This document shows, piece by piece, positions 26,252-34,087 of a stretch of 64,000 bases of DNA. The first letter of the stretch is position 1. Every line of letters begins with the position of its first letter. The notes under the pieces were generated by a model. That model did no database searches and was not told the DNA's origin. It saw only the letters and a program-made list of their open reading frames with translations. Where the stretch lies: positions 744,001 through 808,000 of the forward strand of contig NZ_PYJQ01000009.1 in assembly GCF_003024605.1 (NCBI RefSeq), written 5' to 3'. The translations under genes and the position numbers were made by a program. Source of the DNA: Rhizobium sp. JAB6 (lineage in GTDB: Bacteria; Pseudomonadota; Alphaproteobacteria; Rhizobiales; Rhizobiaceae).

Positions 26252-26656
26252 ATGATCGCCCCGATCCTCGGCCTGCTCCTGTCAGGCACATTCACCCGCA
26301 CCGTTGCGCGAACCAAGCGCAGCGGTATTTTCATCGCCGTCGCGGCCCTTCTCCTGCTGACAGCCTATGCCTTCGCGCTAATAGCGGCAGCCATCTGGCT
26401 GGCAACGATCTATGGCGCGGCGCTCTCCGCATTGCTGATTGCCGCAGGTGCGCTGTTGCTCGGGCTGATCGTCCTGGTCGTCATGTCCATCATCAATCAG
26501 CAGGAGAAACGCCGGGCCCGCGAACGTTTGCTGGCGACCGAATCGCTTGCGGCCGCGGCGCTCGGTCTCGTGCGCAAGCAACCGCTGATGACTGCTGCCA
26601 TTGCCGCCGCTCTTCTCTTCGGAAATCTGTTCGGCACGCGCGACGAAGACGATTGA
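26252..26656 (+). CDS. phage holin family/YqjE-like small membrane protein
   Basis: A 134-residue protein with two strong helices (~28-50 and ~55-82), a basic stretch (NQQEKRRARERL) and a weaker C-terminal helix (TAAIAAALLFGNLF). It matches the pattern of the YqjE or phage-holin-superfamily genes commonly beside DUF883 genes, though no holin function is implied. It ends before a terminator at 26704 and forms a two-gene unit with the DUF883 gene. Confidence 0.7.
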   Translation: MIAPILGLLLSGTFTRTVARTKRSGIFIAVAALLLLTAYAFALIAAAIWLATIYGAALSALLIAAGALLLGLIVLVVMSIINQQEKRRARERLLATESLAAAALGLVRKQPLMTAAIAAALLFGNLFGTRDEDD

Positions 26657-26703
26657 GCCGGCATCCACGAAGCGCATGAATCACGGAAATGAGTAGGAAT
26701 GAG

Positions 26704-26735
26704 AAAAGGTCCGGTCGATAGCGCCGGACCTTTTT
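26704..26735 (+). terminator. rho-independent terminator after the DUF883 pair
   Basis: AAAGGTCCGG and CCGGACCTTT form a 10-bp stem with a short loop, followed by a T-run. It closes the DUF883/holin-like unit. Confidence 0.88.
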
Positions 26736-26737
26736 CT

Positions 26738-26838
26738 TAGAGCAGTTCCAGGAAAGTGCGAAGCGGCTTTCCTGGAATTGTGTAAAAACAAAGAAATCGA
26801 ACATTTTCGCGATTCGAAGAAAAGCGAACCCGTTCTAG
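26738..26838. repeat. RIME-like palindromic intergenic repeat, copy 1
   Basis: A ~101-bp element beginning TAGAGCAGTTCCAGGAAA and ending GAACCCGTTCTAG. Two clear relatives lie at 37069-37173 and 47602-47702. The first arm TTCCAGGAAA...TTTCCTGGAA folds back on itself and a second part contains TTCGCGATTCGAA. It resembles the short RIME1-type mosaic elements of Rhizobiaceae. The ecfG stop codon lies in its last bases. Confidence 0.85.
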
Positions 26839-27395
26839 AAAGCGAATGCCTTTGACGTCAACGGCGCGGAGGTGGCATCCGGTCCGAAATCCGCCTCGCC
26901 GGAAATATCCAGCAGTTCCTGCAGCCGCTGGCGGGCGCGATTGACCCGGCTCTTGATGGTGCCGACCGCGCAGCCGCAGATTTCGGCCGCTTCTTCGTAG
27001 GAAAATCCCGACGCACCTACCAGGACGATAGCTTCACGCTGATCCGGAGGCAGCTGATCCAGGGCTTTACGGAAGTCCTGCAGATCGACGGCGCCATATT
27101 GAGAGGGGTGCGTCGCCATCGATTCCGTGAACACGCCGTCGCTGTCCTGCACCTCGCGGCCGCTCTTACGCATCTGGCTATAAAGCTCGTTGCGGAGAAT
27201 GGTGAAGAGCCAGGCTTTCATGTTGGTGCCCATCTCGAAATGATCCTGCTTGGCCCAAGCCTTCATGATCGTATCCTGGACAAGGTCATCGGCCCGGTCG
27301 TGCCGACCGGTCAGCGAAATGGCGAAGGCCCGAAGGCTGGGTAGAGCTGCGAGAAGTTCGCGTTTGAAACTCGTTTGCGTTTCCATCGCATCCAC
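26835..27395 (-). CDS. ecfG: ECF RNA polymerase sigma factor EcfG (general stress response)
   Basis: A 186-residue ECF sigma factor. Region 2 (~30-70) includes HDRADDLVQDTIMKAW; region 4 (~115-165) includes LDQLPPDQREAIVL and the HTH AEICGCAVGTIKSRVNRAR. Location next to nepR and phyR identifies it as the EcfG-type general-stress sigma, which recognises GGAAC-N16/17-CGTT promoters. It follows nepR by 3 bp. Its stop codon TAG and the preceding C are the terminal CTAG of the RIME-like repeat, so the repeat abuts the coding end. Confidence 0.93.
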   Translation of the reverse strand: MDAMETQTSFKRELLAALPSLRAFAISLTGRHDRADDLVQDTIMKAWAKQDHFEMGTNMKAWLFTILRNELYSQMRKSGREVQDSDGVFTESMATHPSQYGAVDLQDFRKALDQLPPDQREAIVLVGASGFSYEEAAEICGCAVGTIKSRVNRARQRLQELLDISGEADFGPDATSAPLTSKAFAF

Positions 27396-27398
27396 CTC

Positions 27399-27605
27399 CT
27401 ATTCGGAGACCTTTGCGGAGGCCAAACGCTCAGCTTGATCGAGCTTTTCTAAAAGGTCGAGAAAGCGATCCGGAATGGCCTCGTCCTGCACGGCGGCGTA
27501 GAACGAACGCAACCGGTTGCCGATCTGATTATTGGGATCGAGGATATCCACCGCGCGCAGGTCCGATGTCTTCTTGTCTGCGTCCTCGTGATTCTGGATA
27601 GTCAT
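27399..27605 (-). CDS. nepR: anti-sigma factor NepR
   Basis: A 68-residue protein with the NepR core NQIGNRLRSFYAAVQDE...IPDRFLDLLEKLD at residues ~25-58. NepR holds EcfG inactive until phosphorylated PhyR binds NepR and frees the sigma factor. It is the first gene of the nepR-ecfG operon, transcribed from a candidate EcfG promoter shared in the divergent region with phyR. Length is normal for the family. Confidence 0.95.
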   Translation of the reverse strand: MTIQNHEDADKKTSDLRAVDILDPNNQIGNRLRSFYAAVQDEAIPDRFLDLLEKLDQAERLASAKVSE

Positions 27606-27744
27606 TTAACCCGCTCGCTTTTCATTTTTCTCGCGTTCATGGATAAGACGCCCTTGTCTCCCGTCCGGAAGGCCGATCGACCTCATTCAAAAACAATTGC
27701 CTGACGAATCGTAAAGGTTGAGGTCCACCGATTGTAAGCATTGT

Positions 27745-27769
27745 AATGCGACTGCCTAAAAAAAGTTCC
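27745..27769 (-). promoter_or_regulatory. candidate sigma-EcfG promoter for nepR-ecfG (GGAAC-N16-CATT)
   Basis: On the minus strand GGAAC (27769-27765) is followed by a 16-bp spacer and CATT (27748-27745), one mismatch from the CGTT -10 box. It points to nepR and would give autoregulation. Confidence 0.6.
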
Positions 27770-27777
27770 GACAAAGA

Positions 27778-27802
27778 GGAACTTTTTTACTCAACTGACG
27801 TT
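27778..27802 (+). promoter_or_regulatory. sigma-EcfG promoter for phyR (GGAAC-N16-CGTT)
   Basis: GGAAC at 27778-27782 and CGTT at 27799-27802 with a 16-bp spacer, exactly the general-stress consensus, 64 bp before the phyR start. It lies next to and divergent from the nepR promoter; the two -35 boxes form an inverted repeat AGTTCC-N8-GGAACT. Confidence 0.85.
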
Positions 27803-27865
27803 TGTTAGTCGTTGCGGCCTGCGGGCTGTATTTAATTAGAATTTGATAAAAGGCGGGAGCCATTG

Positions 27866-28660
27866 ATGACACTTTCCACACGCATTGCGCCGCATCTTCC
27901 TTACCTGCGGCGTTATTCACGTGCCTTGACCGGAACGCAGACATCGGGGGACGCCTATGTTGCTGCGGTTTTGGAAGCCATCATCGCCGACATATCCATC
28001 TTTCCGGACACGGACAGCGACCGTGTCGCACTTTATAAACTGTTCACGAAGCTGTTCGGTTCCGTGACACTTCAGATTCCCGAGCCTACCTCTCCTTTCG
28101 CCTGGGAACAGCGGGCCACCGTCAACCTCTCGAAGGTTTCGCCGCTCGCCCGCCAGGCATTCCTGCTTGCCTCCGTTGAAAGTTTCCGCCTCGGCGAGAT
28201 CGCCGATATCCTCGATGTTTCGGAAAGCGATGCGATGCACCTGCTCGACACGGCTTCCCAGGAAATCTCCCGGCAGGTGGCGACCGATATCATGATCATC
28301 GAGGACGAGCCGCTGATCGCGATGGATATCGAACAGATGGTGGAAAGCCTCGGCCATCGCGTCACCGGCATCGCACGCACGCATGCCGAAGCGGTCGCCC
28401 TCTACAATGCGACGAAACCGAGCATGGTGCTTGCCGATATCCAGCTTGCCGACGGCAGCTCCGGCATCGATGCCGTCAACGACATCCTCAAGACTGCCAG
28501 CATACCGGTGATCTTCATCACCGCCTTCCCCGAGCGGCTGCTGACCGGCGAGCGGCCGGAGCCGACCTTCCTTGTGACCAAGCCTTTCAACCCAGACATG
28601 GTAAAGGCCCTCATCAGCCAGGCGCTCTTCTTTAACGAAACCACAAAGGTGGCCGCCTGA
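27866..28660 (+). CDS. phyR: general stress response anti-anti-sigma regulator PhyR
   Basis: A 264-residue PhyR. Residues ~1-135 are a sigma-like domain that mimics EcfG. Residues ~140-260 are a receiver domain with the acidic pair E146-D147, phospho-acceptor D191 (VLADIQL), T219 and K239 (VTKPF). Phosphorylation exposes the sigma-like domain, which then sequesters NepR. Start ATG at 27866 has GGGAGC upstream; an in-frame TTG one codon before is less likely. It is divergent from nepR-ecfG and controlled by its own EcfG promoter. Confidence 0.95.
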   Translation: MTLSTRIAPHLPYLRRYSRALTGTQTSGDAYVAAVLEAIIADISIFPDTDSDRVALYKLFTKLFGSVTLQIPEPTSPFAWEQRATVNLSKVSPLARQAFLLASVESFRLGEIADILDVSESDAMHLLDTASQEISRQVATDIMIIEDEPLIAMDIEQMVESLGHRVTGIARTHAEAVALYNATKPSMVLADIQLADGSSGIDAVNDILKTASIPVIFITAFPERLLTGERPEPTFLVTKPFNPDMVKALISQALFFNETTKVAA

Positions 28661-28681
28661 GTCAAGTGAAAACCTTACGGC

Positions 28682-28706
28682 GGAACAAAGACAATGACCG
28701 GGCGTT
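28682..28706 (+). promoter_or_regulatory. sigma-EcfG promoter for the sensor kinase (GGAAC-N16-CGTT)
   Basis: GGAAC at 28682-28686 and CGTT at 28703-28706 with a 16-bp spacer, identical in form to the phyR promoter, about 100 bp before the kinase start at 28808. Confidence 0.8.
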
Positions 28707-28807
28707 TGTGTGCGAAACGGCCGGTTTACCGACTGTTATCCGGGATGATTCTATAGGTCGGTTCAAGTTGTTGCGACTGAGAATACCCTATCGGCGGGGT
28801 TCTCGAA

Positions 28808-29839
28808 ATGCGTGTGAAAGGCAAGCCGGTGAATACGTCTGAACCATTACCCGGCGCGCCTTTGAGTTTGGAAGGCAAGGCCGCTCTGATGGAGCGGGCG
28901 CTCGCGAGCGCCAGTGTGTCCATCCTGTTTCAGGACGCAAATCTTTCGATCCGTTATGCCGACAATCTGCCGGATCATCTGCAGCAGTCTGTCGTCATAG
29001 GCGGCAACGACTCGCATCTCTTTGGCGACAAGGACGGCGAGCACCTTTCGCGATTGAAGCGGGGCGTGCTCGATAGCGGCAAGCCGGCAACCGCCGAGGT
29101 CGAGATTCCCAGCGGCGACGGCATACGCATCTATGAACTGAAAATGGAGCGGGTCGGCGGGCGCAAGCCGCAAGGCGTGCTGTCGATCATCTCCGAAGTC
29201 ACCGAAAGCCGCCACCGCGAAAAAGTGCTGAAATCGCTGCTGCGCGAGTTGTCGCACCGTTCCAAGAACCTGCTTGCCATCATTCAGGGCATCGCTACGC
29301 AGACCGCCCGCCACACGCTTTCCGTCGACAATTTCCTCATCAAGTTCCGCGGCCGCCTGCAATCCCTGTCAAATTCGCAGGACCTCATTACGGATTCCAG
29401 CTGGCGGGGCGCCTATCTCTTCGAACTGGCGGAGAAGCAGTTCGCACCCTATTGGCCGGATGCCGGCGTACCCATGCCGATCTATGGCATCAATGCCCAT
29501 CTTACGCCCAATGCCGCCGTGCATCTGGGCCTTGCCCTGCATGAGCTCATCGTCAATTCCGCATCGCACGGCGCCATCTCGACGGGCGCAACCAGCATCA
29601 CGCTGAACTGCAGGGAAGCCGAACTCGATGGCAAGAAGGCGATCGAAGTCGCCTGGTCGGAGCGATTCTATGCCCCCTCCGATCACGAGTTCGAAGATAA
29701 CAGCTTCAGCCGCACGGTACTCGAGCGCGTCGTACCGACATCCATGAACGGCCGCGCCGATTTCGCCATCGACGACGGCAGCATCGGCTATCGGATCATC
29801 ATTCCCGAAACCGAATATGAAATCCTGAGACGCCGTTAA
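28808..29839 (+). CDS. HWE-family sensor histidine kinase (PhyR-cognate type)
   Basis: A 343-residue kinase without membrane helices, so cytosolic. Residues ~30-135 form a PAS-like sensory domain. The dimerisation/phospho-acceptor segment is ELSHRSKNLLAIIQG with H150, then the ATP-binding part with the N-box ALHELIVNSASHG and the WSE motif that gives the HWE name. Such kinases phosphorylate PhyR. Its position next to phyR behind a matching EcfG promoter makes it the likely PhyR kinase. A terminator follows at 29858. Confidence 0.87.
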   Translation: MRVKGKPVNTSEPLPGAPLSLEGKAALMERALASASVSILFQDANLSIRYADNLPDHLQQSVVIGGNDSHLFGDKDGEHLSRLKRGVLDSGKPATAEVEIPSGDGIRIYELKMERVGGRKPQGVLSIISEVTESRHREKVLKSLLRELSHRSKNLLAIIQGIATQTARHTLSVDNFLIKFRGRLQSLSNSQDLITDSSWRGAYLFELAEKQFAPYWPDAGVPMPIYGINAHLTPNAAVHLGLALHELIVNSASHGAISTGATSITLNCREAELDGKKAIEVAWSERFYAPSDHEFEDNSFSRTVLERVVPTSMNGRADFAIDDGSIGYRIIIPETEYEILRRR

Positions 29840-30312
29840 GGCTGAGGCAAAATAAAACAGCCAGTGCGAGGGCGGCGCACTGGCTGCTTTGCACTCATCG
29901 GGAGGGGACCGTGAGTAGAAGTCCTGAGATGTATTGGGCGTGCATCGGGAGATGCGATCATCATCAGGACATCAACATAACGATGCTGCACAGCCTTGGT
30001 TCCGTGCAGAGCCAAAAAAATTCATCAGTCTTTCACATTTCAGCGCGGCTGAGGAGATGACGCTTATCGGCGCCCGGGCACGTGCCCGCTGTCATCATTG
30101 CCATTCAAGCTTTCGCAGTTCTCCTCTCCGAAAGCAGGAAATCCATTAAAATCATAAGTTTAAGGCTCATGAGCCGGTGCTCCATGAAATAATTATTCCA
30201 TAGCTGACGATGCTCCGCGACGCGCTTTGCGGTCAAAATTTTACCGTTTGATAAATTTTTTCAGCTGAGTTACCGTTCCAGTACTAGCCGTTTACTATAA
30301 GAGGGAACTTCA
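29840..30312. other. intergenic stretch before preT
   Basis: About 470 bp with no credible gene. It contains the terminator at 29858-29890 and, near preT, an AT-rich region with the near-palindrome GGTCAAAATTTTACC at 30231-30245. A short open frame at 29934-30149 has no family signature and is not called. Confidence 0.5.
29858..29890 (+). terminator. rho-independent terminator after the sensor kinase
   Basis: CAGCCAGTGCG and CGCACTGGCTG form an 11-bp stem around GAGGGCGG-type loop bases, followed by a short T stretch. Confidence 0.8.
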
Positions 30313-31671
30313 ATGGGACGACTGGAAACTGGGATTCATAAAGGCAGGCTCACGCCCGCCGAATATGATGCGAACTTTTCCGATCTTCACCCGCGCCTTA
30401 CCAAACACGAGGCGCTGGTCGCAGCCGACCGCTGCTATTTCTGCTATGACGCGCCGTGCATGACGGCCTGTCCCACCTCCATCGACATTCCGATGTTCAT
30501 CCGCCAGATCTCGACGGGTAATCCGATCGGCTCGGCGAAAACGATCTTCGATCAGAACATCCTCGGCGGCATGTGCGCCCGCGTCTGTCCCACGGAAGAG
30601 CTCTGCGAGCAGGCTTGCGTGCGCAACACTGCCGAAGAGCGTCCGGTCGAGATCGGCCGGCTGCAGCGCTATGCGACCGACACGGCCATGGCGGAAAACA
30701 AGCAGTTCTATACGCGCGCCGAATATACCGGCAAGAAGATCGCCGTCATCGGCGCCGGACCGGCTGGTCTTGCCTGCGCGCACCGTCTCGCCGTCAAGGG
30801 GCACGACGTCACCATCTTCGACGCCCGCGAGAAGGCCGGCGGCCTGAACGAATACGGCATCGCCACTTACAAGGCGGTCGACGATTTCGCACAGAAGGAA
30901 GTCGATTACGTGCTCGCCATCGGCAGCATCGAGGTAAGGAACGGCCAGGCGCTCGGCCGCGATTTCAGCCTTTCCGACCTTTCCCAGCAATATGACGCCG
31001 TCTTCCTCGGCCTCGGCCTTGCCGGCGTCAATGCGCTGCGGGCGGAAGGCGAGGATCTCGAGGGCGTCGCTGATGCCGTCGCCTACATTGCCGAGCTGCG
31101 CCAGGCCGGCAACAAGGCCGATATCGCCGTCGGCCGCCGCGTCGTCGTTCTCGGCGGCGGCATGACGGCAATCGACGCCGCCGTGCAGGCGAAGCTGCTT
31201 GGCGCCGAAGAGGTGACGATCTGTTATCGCCGCGGCAAGGAGCACATGAACGCCTCGGAATTCGAGCAGGATCTCGCCGCCTCCAAGGGCGTCATCATCC
31301 GCCATTGGCTCGCCCCGAAGCGCATCCTCGAGAAGGACGGCAAGGTTGCCGGTATCGAGGTCGAATATACCGAGCTGCGTGACGGCAAGCTCGTTGGTAC
31401 CGGTGATATCGGCGTCATCGCCGCCGATCAGATTTTCAAGGCGATCGGCCAAACGTTCGAAGCGTCGGGGCTCGGCGCGCTGCGCATGGAATCCGGCCGC
31501 ATCGCCATCGATGGCGAAGGCCGGACCTCGATCGAAGGCGTCTGGGCCGGGGGCGACTGCGTGGTTGGCGGCGATGACCTGACGGTCTCGGCCGTGGCGC
31601 AGGGTCGCGATGCAGCCGAATCCATCAACCGTGCGCTTGGCTCGGCCATCCCGGCCGCTGCAGTCGCCTGA
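30313..31671 (+). CDS. preT: NAD(P)-dependent oxidoreductase PreT, dihydropyrimidine dehydrogenase small subunit
   Basis: A 452-residue flavo-iron-sulfur protein. The N-terminal third has cysteine clusters for [4Fe-4S] centres (CYFCYDAPCMTACP and CARVCPTEELCEQAC). FAD binding is at VIGAGPAGLAC and the NAD(P) site follows at VLGGGMTAID. PreT passes electrons from NADH to PreA, which reduces uracil and thymine. It is the first gene of the pyrimidine cluster and is followed by preA after 13 bp. Confidence 0.93.
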   Translation: MGRLETGIHKGRLTPAEYDANFSDLHPRLTKHEALVAADRCYFCYDAPCMTACPTSIDIPMFIRQISTGNPIGSAKTIFDQNILGGMCARVCPTEELCEQACVRNTAEERPVEIGRLQRYATDTAMAENKQFYTRAEYTGKKIAVIGAGPAGLACAHRLAVKGHDVTIFDAREKAGGLNEYGIATYKAVDDFAQKEVDYVLAIGSIEVRNGQALGRDFSLSDLSQQYDAVFLGLGLAGVNALRAEGEDLEGVADAVAYIAELRQAGNKADIAVGRRVVVLGGGMTAIDAAVQAKLLGAEEVTICYRRGKEHMNASEFEQDLAASKGVIIRHWLAPKRILEKDGKVAGIEVEYTELRDGKLVGTGDIGVIAADQIFKAIGQTFEASGLGALRMESGRIAIDGEGRTSIEGVWAGGDCVVGGDDLTVSAVAQGRDAAESINRALGSAIPAAAVA

Positions 31672-31684
31672 AAGGAGAACCGAC

Positions 31685-32998
31685 ATGGCTGATCTCCGCA
31701 ATAATTTCGTTGGTATTAAGTCTCCGAACCCGTTCTGGCTGGCCTCCGCGCCGCCGACCGACAAGGCCTATAACGTCGAGCGCGCCTTCAAGGCGGGCTG
31801 GGGCGGCGTGGTCTGGAAGACGCTCGGCGAGGAAGGCCCACCGGTCGTCAACGTCAACGGCCCGCGCTATGGCGCGATCTGGGGTGCCGACCGGCGCCTG
31901 CTCGGCCTCAACAATATCGAGCTGATCACCGACCGCGATCTCTATACCAACCTGCGCGAAATGAAGCAGGTGAAGATGAACTGGCCGGATCGCGCGTTGA
32001 TCGCCTCGATCATGGTGCCCTGTGAGGAACAGGCTTGGAAGGCAATCCTGCCGCTGGTCGAAGAAACCGGCGCCGACGGCATCGAGCTCAATTTCGGCTG
32101 TCCCCACGGCATGTCCGAGCGCGGCATGGGCTCCGCGGTGGGACAGGTGCCGGAATATATCGAAATGGTCGTGCGCTGGTGCAAGCAGTACACGCGCATG
32201 CCGGTCATCACCAAGCTGACGCCCAACATCACCGATATCCGCAAGCCCGCCCGCGCCGCCAAGGCCGGGGGCACCGATGCGGTATCGCTGATCAACACGA
32301 TCAACTCGATCGTCTCGGTCGATCTCGACAATTTCGCCCCTAACCCGACAGTCGGCGGCAAGGGCAGCCATGGCGGCTATTGCGGCCCGGCGGTGAAGCC
32401 GATCGCGCTCAACATGGTAGCCGAGATCGCCCGCGATCCGGAAACCTATGGCCTGCCGATCTCGGGCATCGGCGGCATCACGACCTGGCGCGATGCGGCG
32501 GAATTCCTGGCGCTTGGCGCCGGCAACGTGCAGGTCTGTACGGCGGCCATGACCTATGGCTTCAAGATCGTCGAAGAGATGATCACGGGCCTTTCCGACT
32601 GGATGGACGAAAAGGGCCATCGCAGCCTGGACGATGTCATCGCCCGTGCAGTGCCCAATGTCTCCGACTGGCAATATCTGAACCTCAACTACATCGCCAA
32701 GGCGAAGATCGACCAGGATGCCTGCATCAAGTGCGGCCGCTGTCACATCGCCTGCGAGGACACCTCGCACCAGGCGATCACCAACATGGTCGATGGCATC
32801 AGGCGCTTCGAAGTGTTGGAAGAGGAATGCGTCGGCTGCAATCTCTGCGTCAACGTCTGTCCCGTCGAGAACTGCATCACCATGGAAGCCTTGCCGGCCG
32901 GCGCCCTCGACAAGCGCACCGGCAAGATCGTCGATCCCAACTATGCCAACTGGACGACCCATCCGAACAATCCGATGGCGCGGCAGGCGGCGGAATAA
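31685..32998 (+). CDS. preA: dihydropyrimidine dehydrogenase PreA, large subunit
   Basis: A 437-residue protein. Residues ~1-330 are a dihydroorotate-dehydrogenase-like FMN barrel (VGIKSPNPFWLASAPPTD at the start), and the C-terminus has two ferredoxin-type clusters, CIKCGRCHIAC and CVGCNLCVNVCPVENC. With PreT it reduces uracil and thymine to the dihydro forms, step one of the reductive pathway. Start 31685 has AAAGGAGAACC upstream; an earlier in-frame start lies inside preT. Confidence 0.95.
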   Translation: MADLRNNFVGIKSPNPFWLASAPPTDKAYNVERAFKAGWGGVVWKTLGEEGPPVVNVNGPRYGAIWGADRRLLGLNNIELITDRDLYTNLREMKQVKMNWPDRALIASIMVPCEEQAWKAILPLVEETGADGIELNFGCPHGMSERGMGSAVGQVPEYIEMVVRWCKQYTRMPVITKLTPNITDIRKPARAAKAGGTDAVSLINTINSIVSVDLDNFAPNPTVGGKGSHGGYCGPAVKPIALNMVAEIARDPETYGLPISGIGGITTWRDAAEFLALGAGNVQVCTAAMTYGFKIVEEMITGLSDWMDEKGHRSLDDVIARAVPNVSDWQYLNLNYIAKAKIDQDACIKCGRCHIACEDTSHQAITNMVDGIRRFEVLEEECVGCNLCVNVCPVENCITMEALPAGALDKRTGKIVDPNYANWTTHPNNPMARQAAE

Positions 32999-33135
32999 TA
33001 ACAGTAAAGTCCGCAGGCATTCAAAAGGCGGTCGCAGCTTGCTGCGGTCGCCTTCTTCGTGACCAATCGCATCAGAAAACTTGAGCTCAACCAGACGCGA
33101 TATGCAGCATTATGCCTCGGGCATGACGCCGCCGC

Positions 33136-33780
33136 TCAGCCCTGACGAATCCGAAGCCCGTCGACGAAAAGCTGTTCCAGATAGCGCGCGGCATCTTCGA
33201 AGCGTCCCTCGCCCGAATGCTCGTCGCCAAGCACGGCGCGCACCTGTACGTCGAAATCCGCATAATGCTGCGTGGTCGACCAGATCGAAAAGATCAGGTG
33301 ATAGGGATCGCATTGGGCGATCTTGCCGGCCTTTGCCCAGGCACGGATGACCTCCACCTTCTCGTCGACGAGCGCCTTCAGCGGCCCGCGCAGCTCGTCC
33401 TCCACATGCGGCGCGCCCTGCAGCATTTCATTGGCAAAAAGCCGGCTTTCCCGGGGAAAATCCCGCGCCATCTCAAGCTTGCGGCGGATATAGGAGCGGA
33501 TCTCGCTTTCGGGGTTGCCGTTGGCGTCGAAAGCGCGCAGCGGCTCCAGCCAGGTAAACAGCACCCGGTCGATCAAGGCCCGATGCATCGCCTCCTTGGT
33601 GCGGAAATAGTAAAGCAGATTGGGCTTCGACATGCCCGCGACTTCGGCAATCTGATCGATGGTCGAGCCACGAAAGCCGCTGACGGAAAATACGTCCAGC
33701 GCGGCTTCCAGTATGATTTCCTCTTTCTCTTCCTGGATACGGGTGCGGCGCTGCGTCCTGGCGGCTCTGGGGATGGCCAT
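33136..33780 (-). CDS. rutR: pyrimidine-responsive TetR family regulator RutR
   Basis: A 214-residue TetR-family regulator. The N-terminal HTH is typical (TIDQIAEVAGMSKPNLLYYFRTKEAMHRAL, ~40-70) and the C-terminal domain has the RutR-type segment ADFDVQVRAVLG. RutR senses uracil or thymine and represses pyrimidine use. It sits between preTA and the amidohydrolase gene and faces the latter across a RutR-like operator. Confidence 0.9.
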   Translation of the reverse strand: MAIPRAARTQRRTRIQEEKEEIILEAALDVFSVSGFRGSTIDQIAEVAGMSKPNLLYYFRTKEAMHRALIDRVLFTWLEPLRAFDANGNPESEIRSYIRRKLEMARDFPRESRLFANEMLQGAPHVEDELRGPLKALVDEKVEVIRAWAKAGKIAQCDPYHLIFSIWSTTQHYADFDVQVRAVLGDEHSGEGRFEDAARYLEQLFVDGLRIRQG

Positions 33781-34087
33781 GTCTGCTCTGTTTCTCCTTG
33801 AAATCCAAGCCTTTCGGCCGTTCCCTCATTCATCCTGTCGATGCATCGGATTTAGGCAATCGCCTGAAATTTTATCGGAATTTTTCGTGCTTTTCGTCTT
33901 GAGCCGCGCCACGGAAGTTGTAATGTTTACCAATCGGTCAAATTATCCGTCAGATGTCTCCTAAAGGCAACCGGCGATTTCCGGGCAAGAAAAACAAGAC
34001 GATGCTCCGGAATTTGAAATAAGACCAACGGGAACAATTTGGGCATGCGCCTTGCATGCCCTGGGACAAACAGGTGAGGATTGCATC
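33781..34087. other. rutR/amidohydrolase divergent intergenic region
   Basis: About 307 bp without a gene. It contains the RutR-type operator at 33926-33941 and the promoters of rutR and of the amidohydrolase gene. Confidence 0.6.
33926..33941. promoter_or_regulatory. RutR-like operator (TTTACCAATCGGTCAA)
   Basis: Fourteen of 16 positions match the RutR site TTGACCANNTGGTCAA, counting the free central pair. It lies between the divergent rutR and amidohydrolase genes and probably controls both. Confidence 0.75.

Noticed and set aside
27758..27789. AAAAAAAGTTCC...GGAACTTTTTT as a terminator
   Set aside because: The stem is better explained as two divergent EcfG -35 boxes, and no gene ends into it.
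29934..30149. A 71-codon frame between the sensor kinase and preT
   Set aside because: No ribosome site, no family signature and unusual composition; treated as chance.
30231..30245. GGTCAAAATTTTACC near preT as a second RutR operator
   Set aside because: The half-sites are in the wrong order compared with TTGACCANNTGGTCAA; only a near-palindrome remains.
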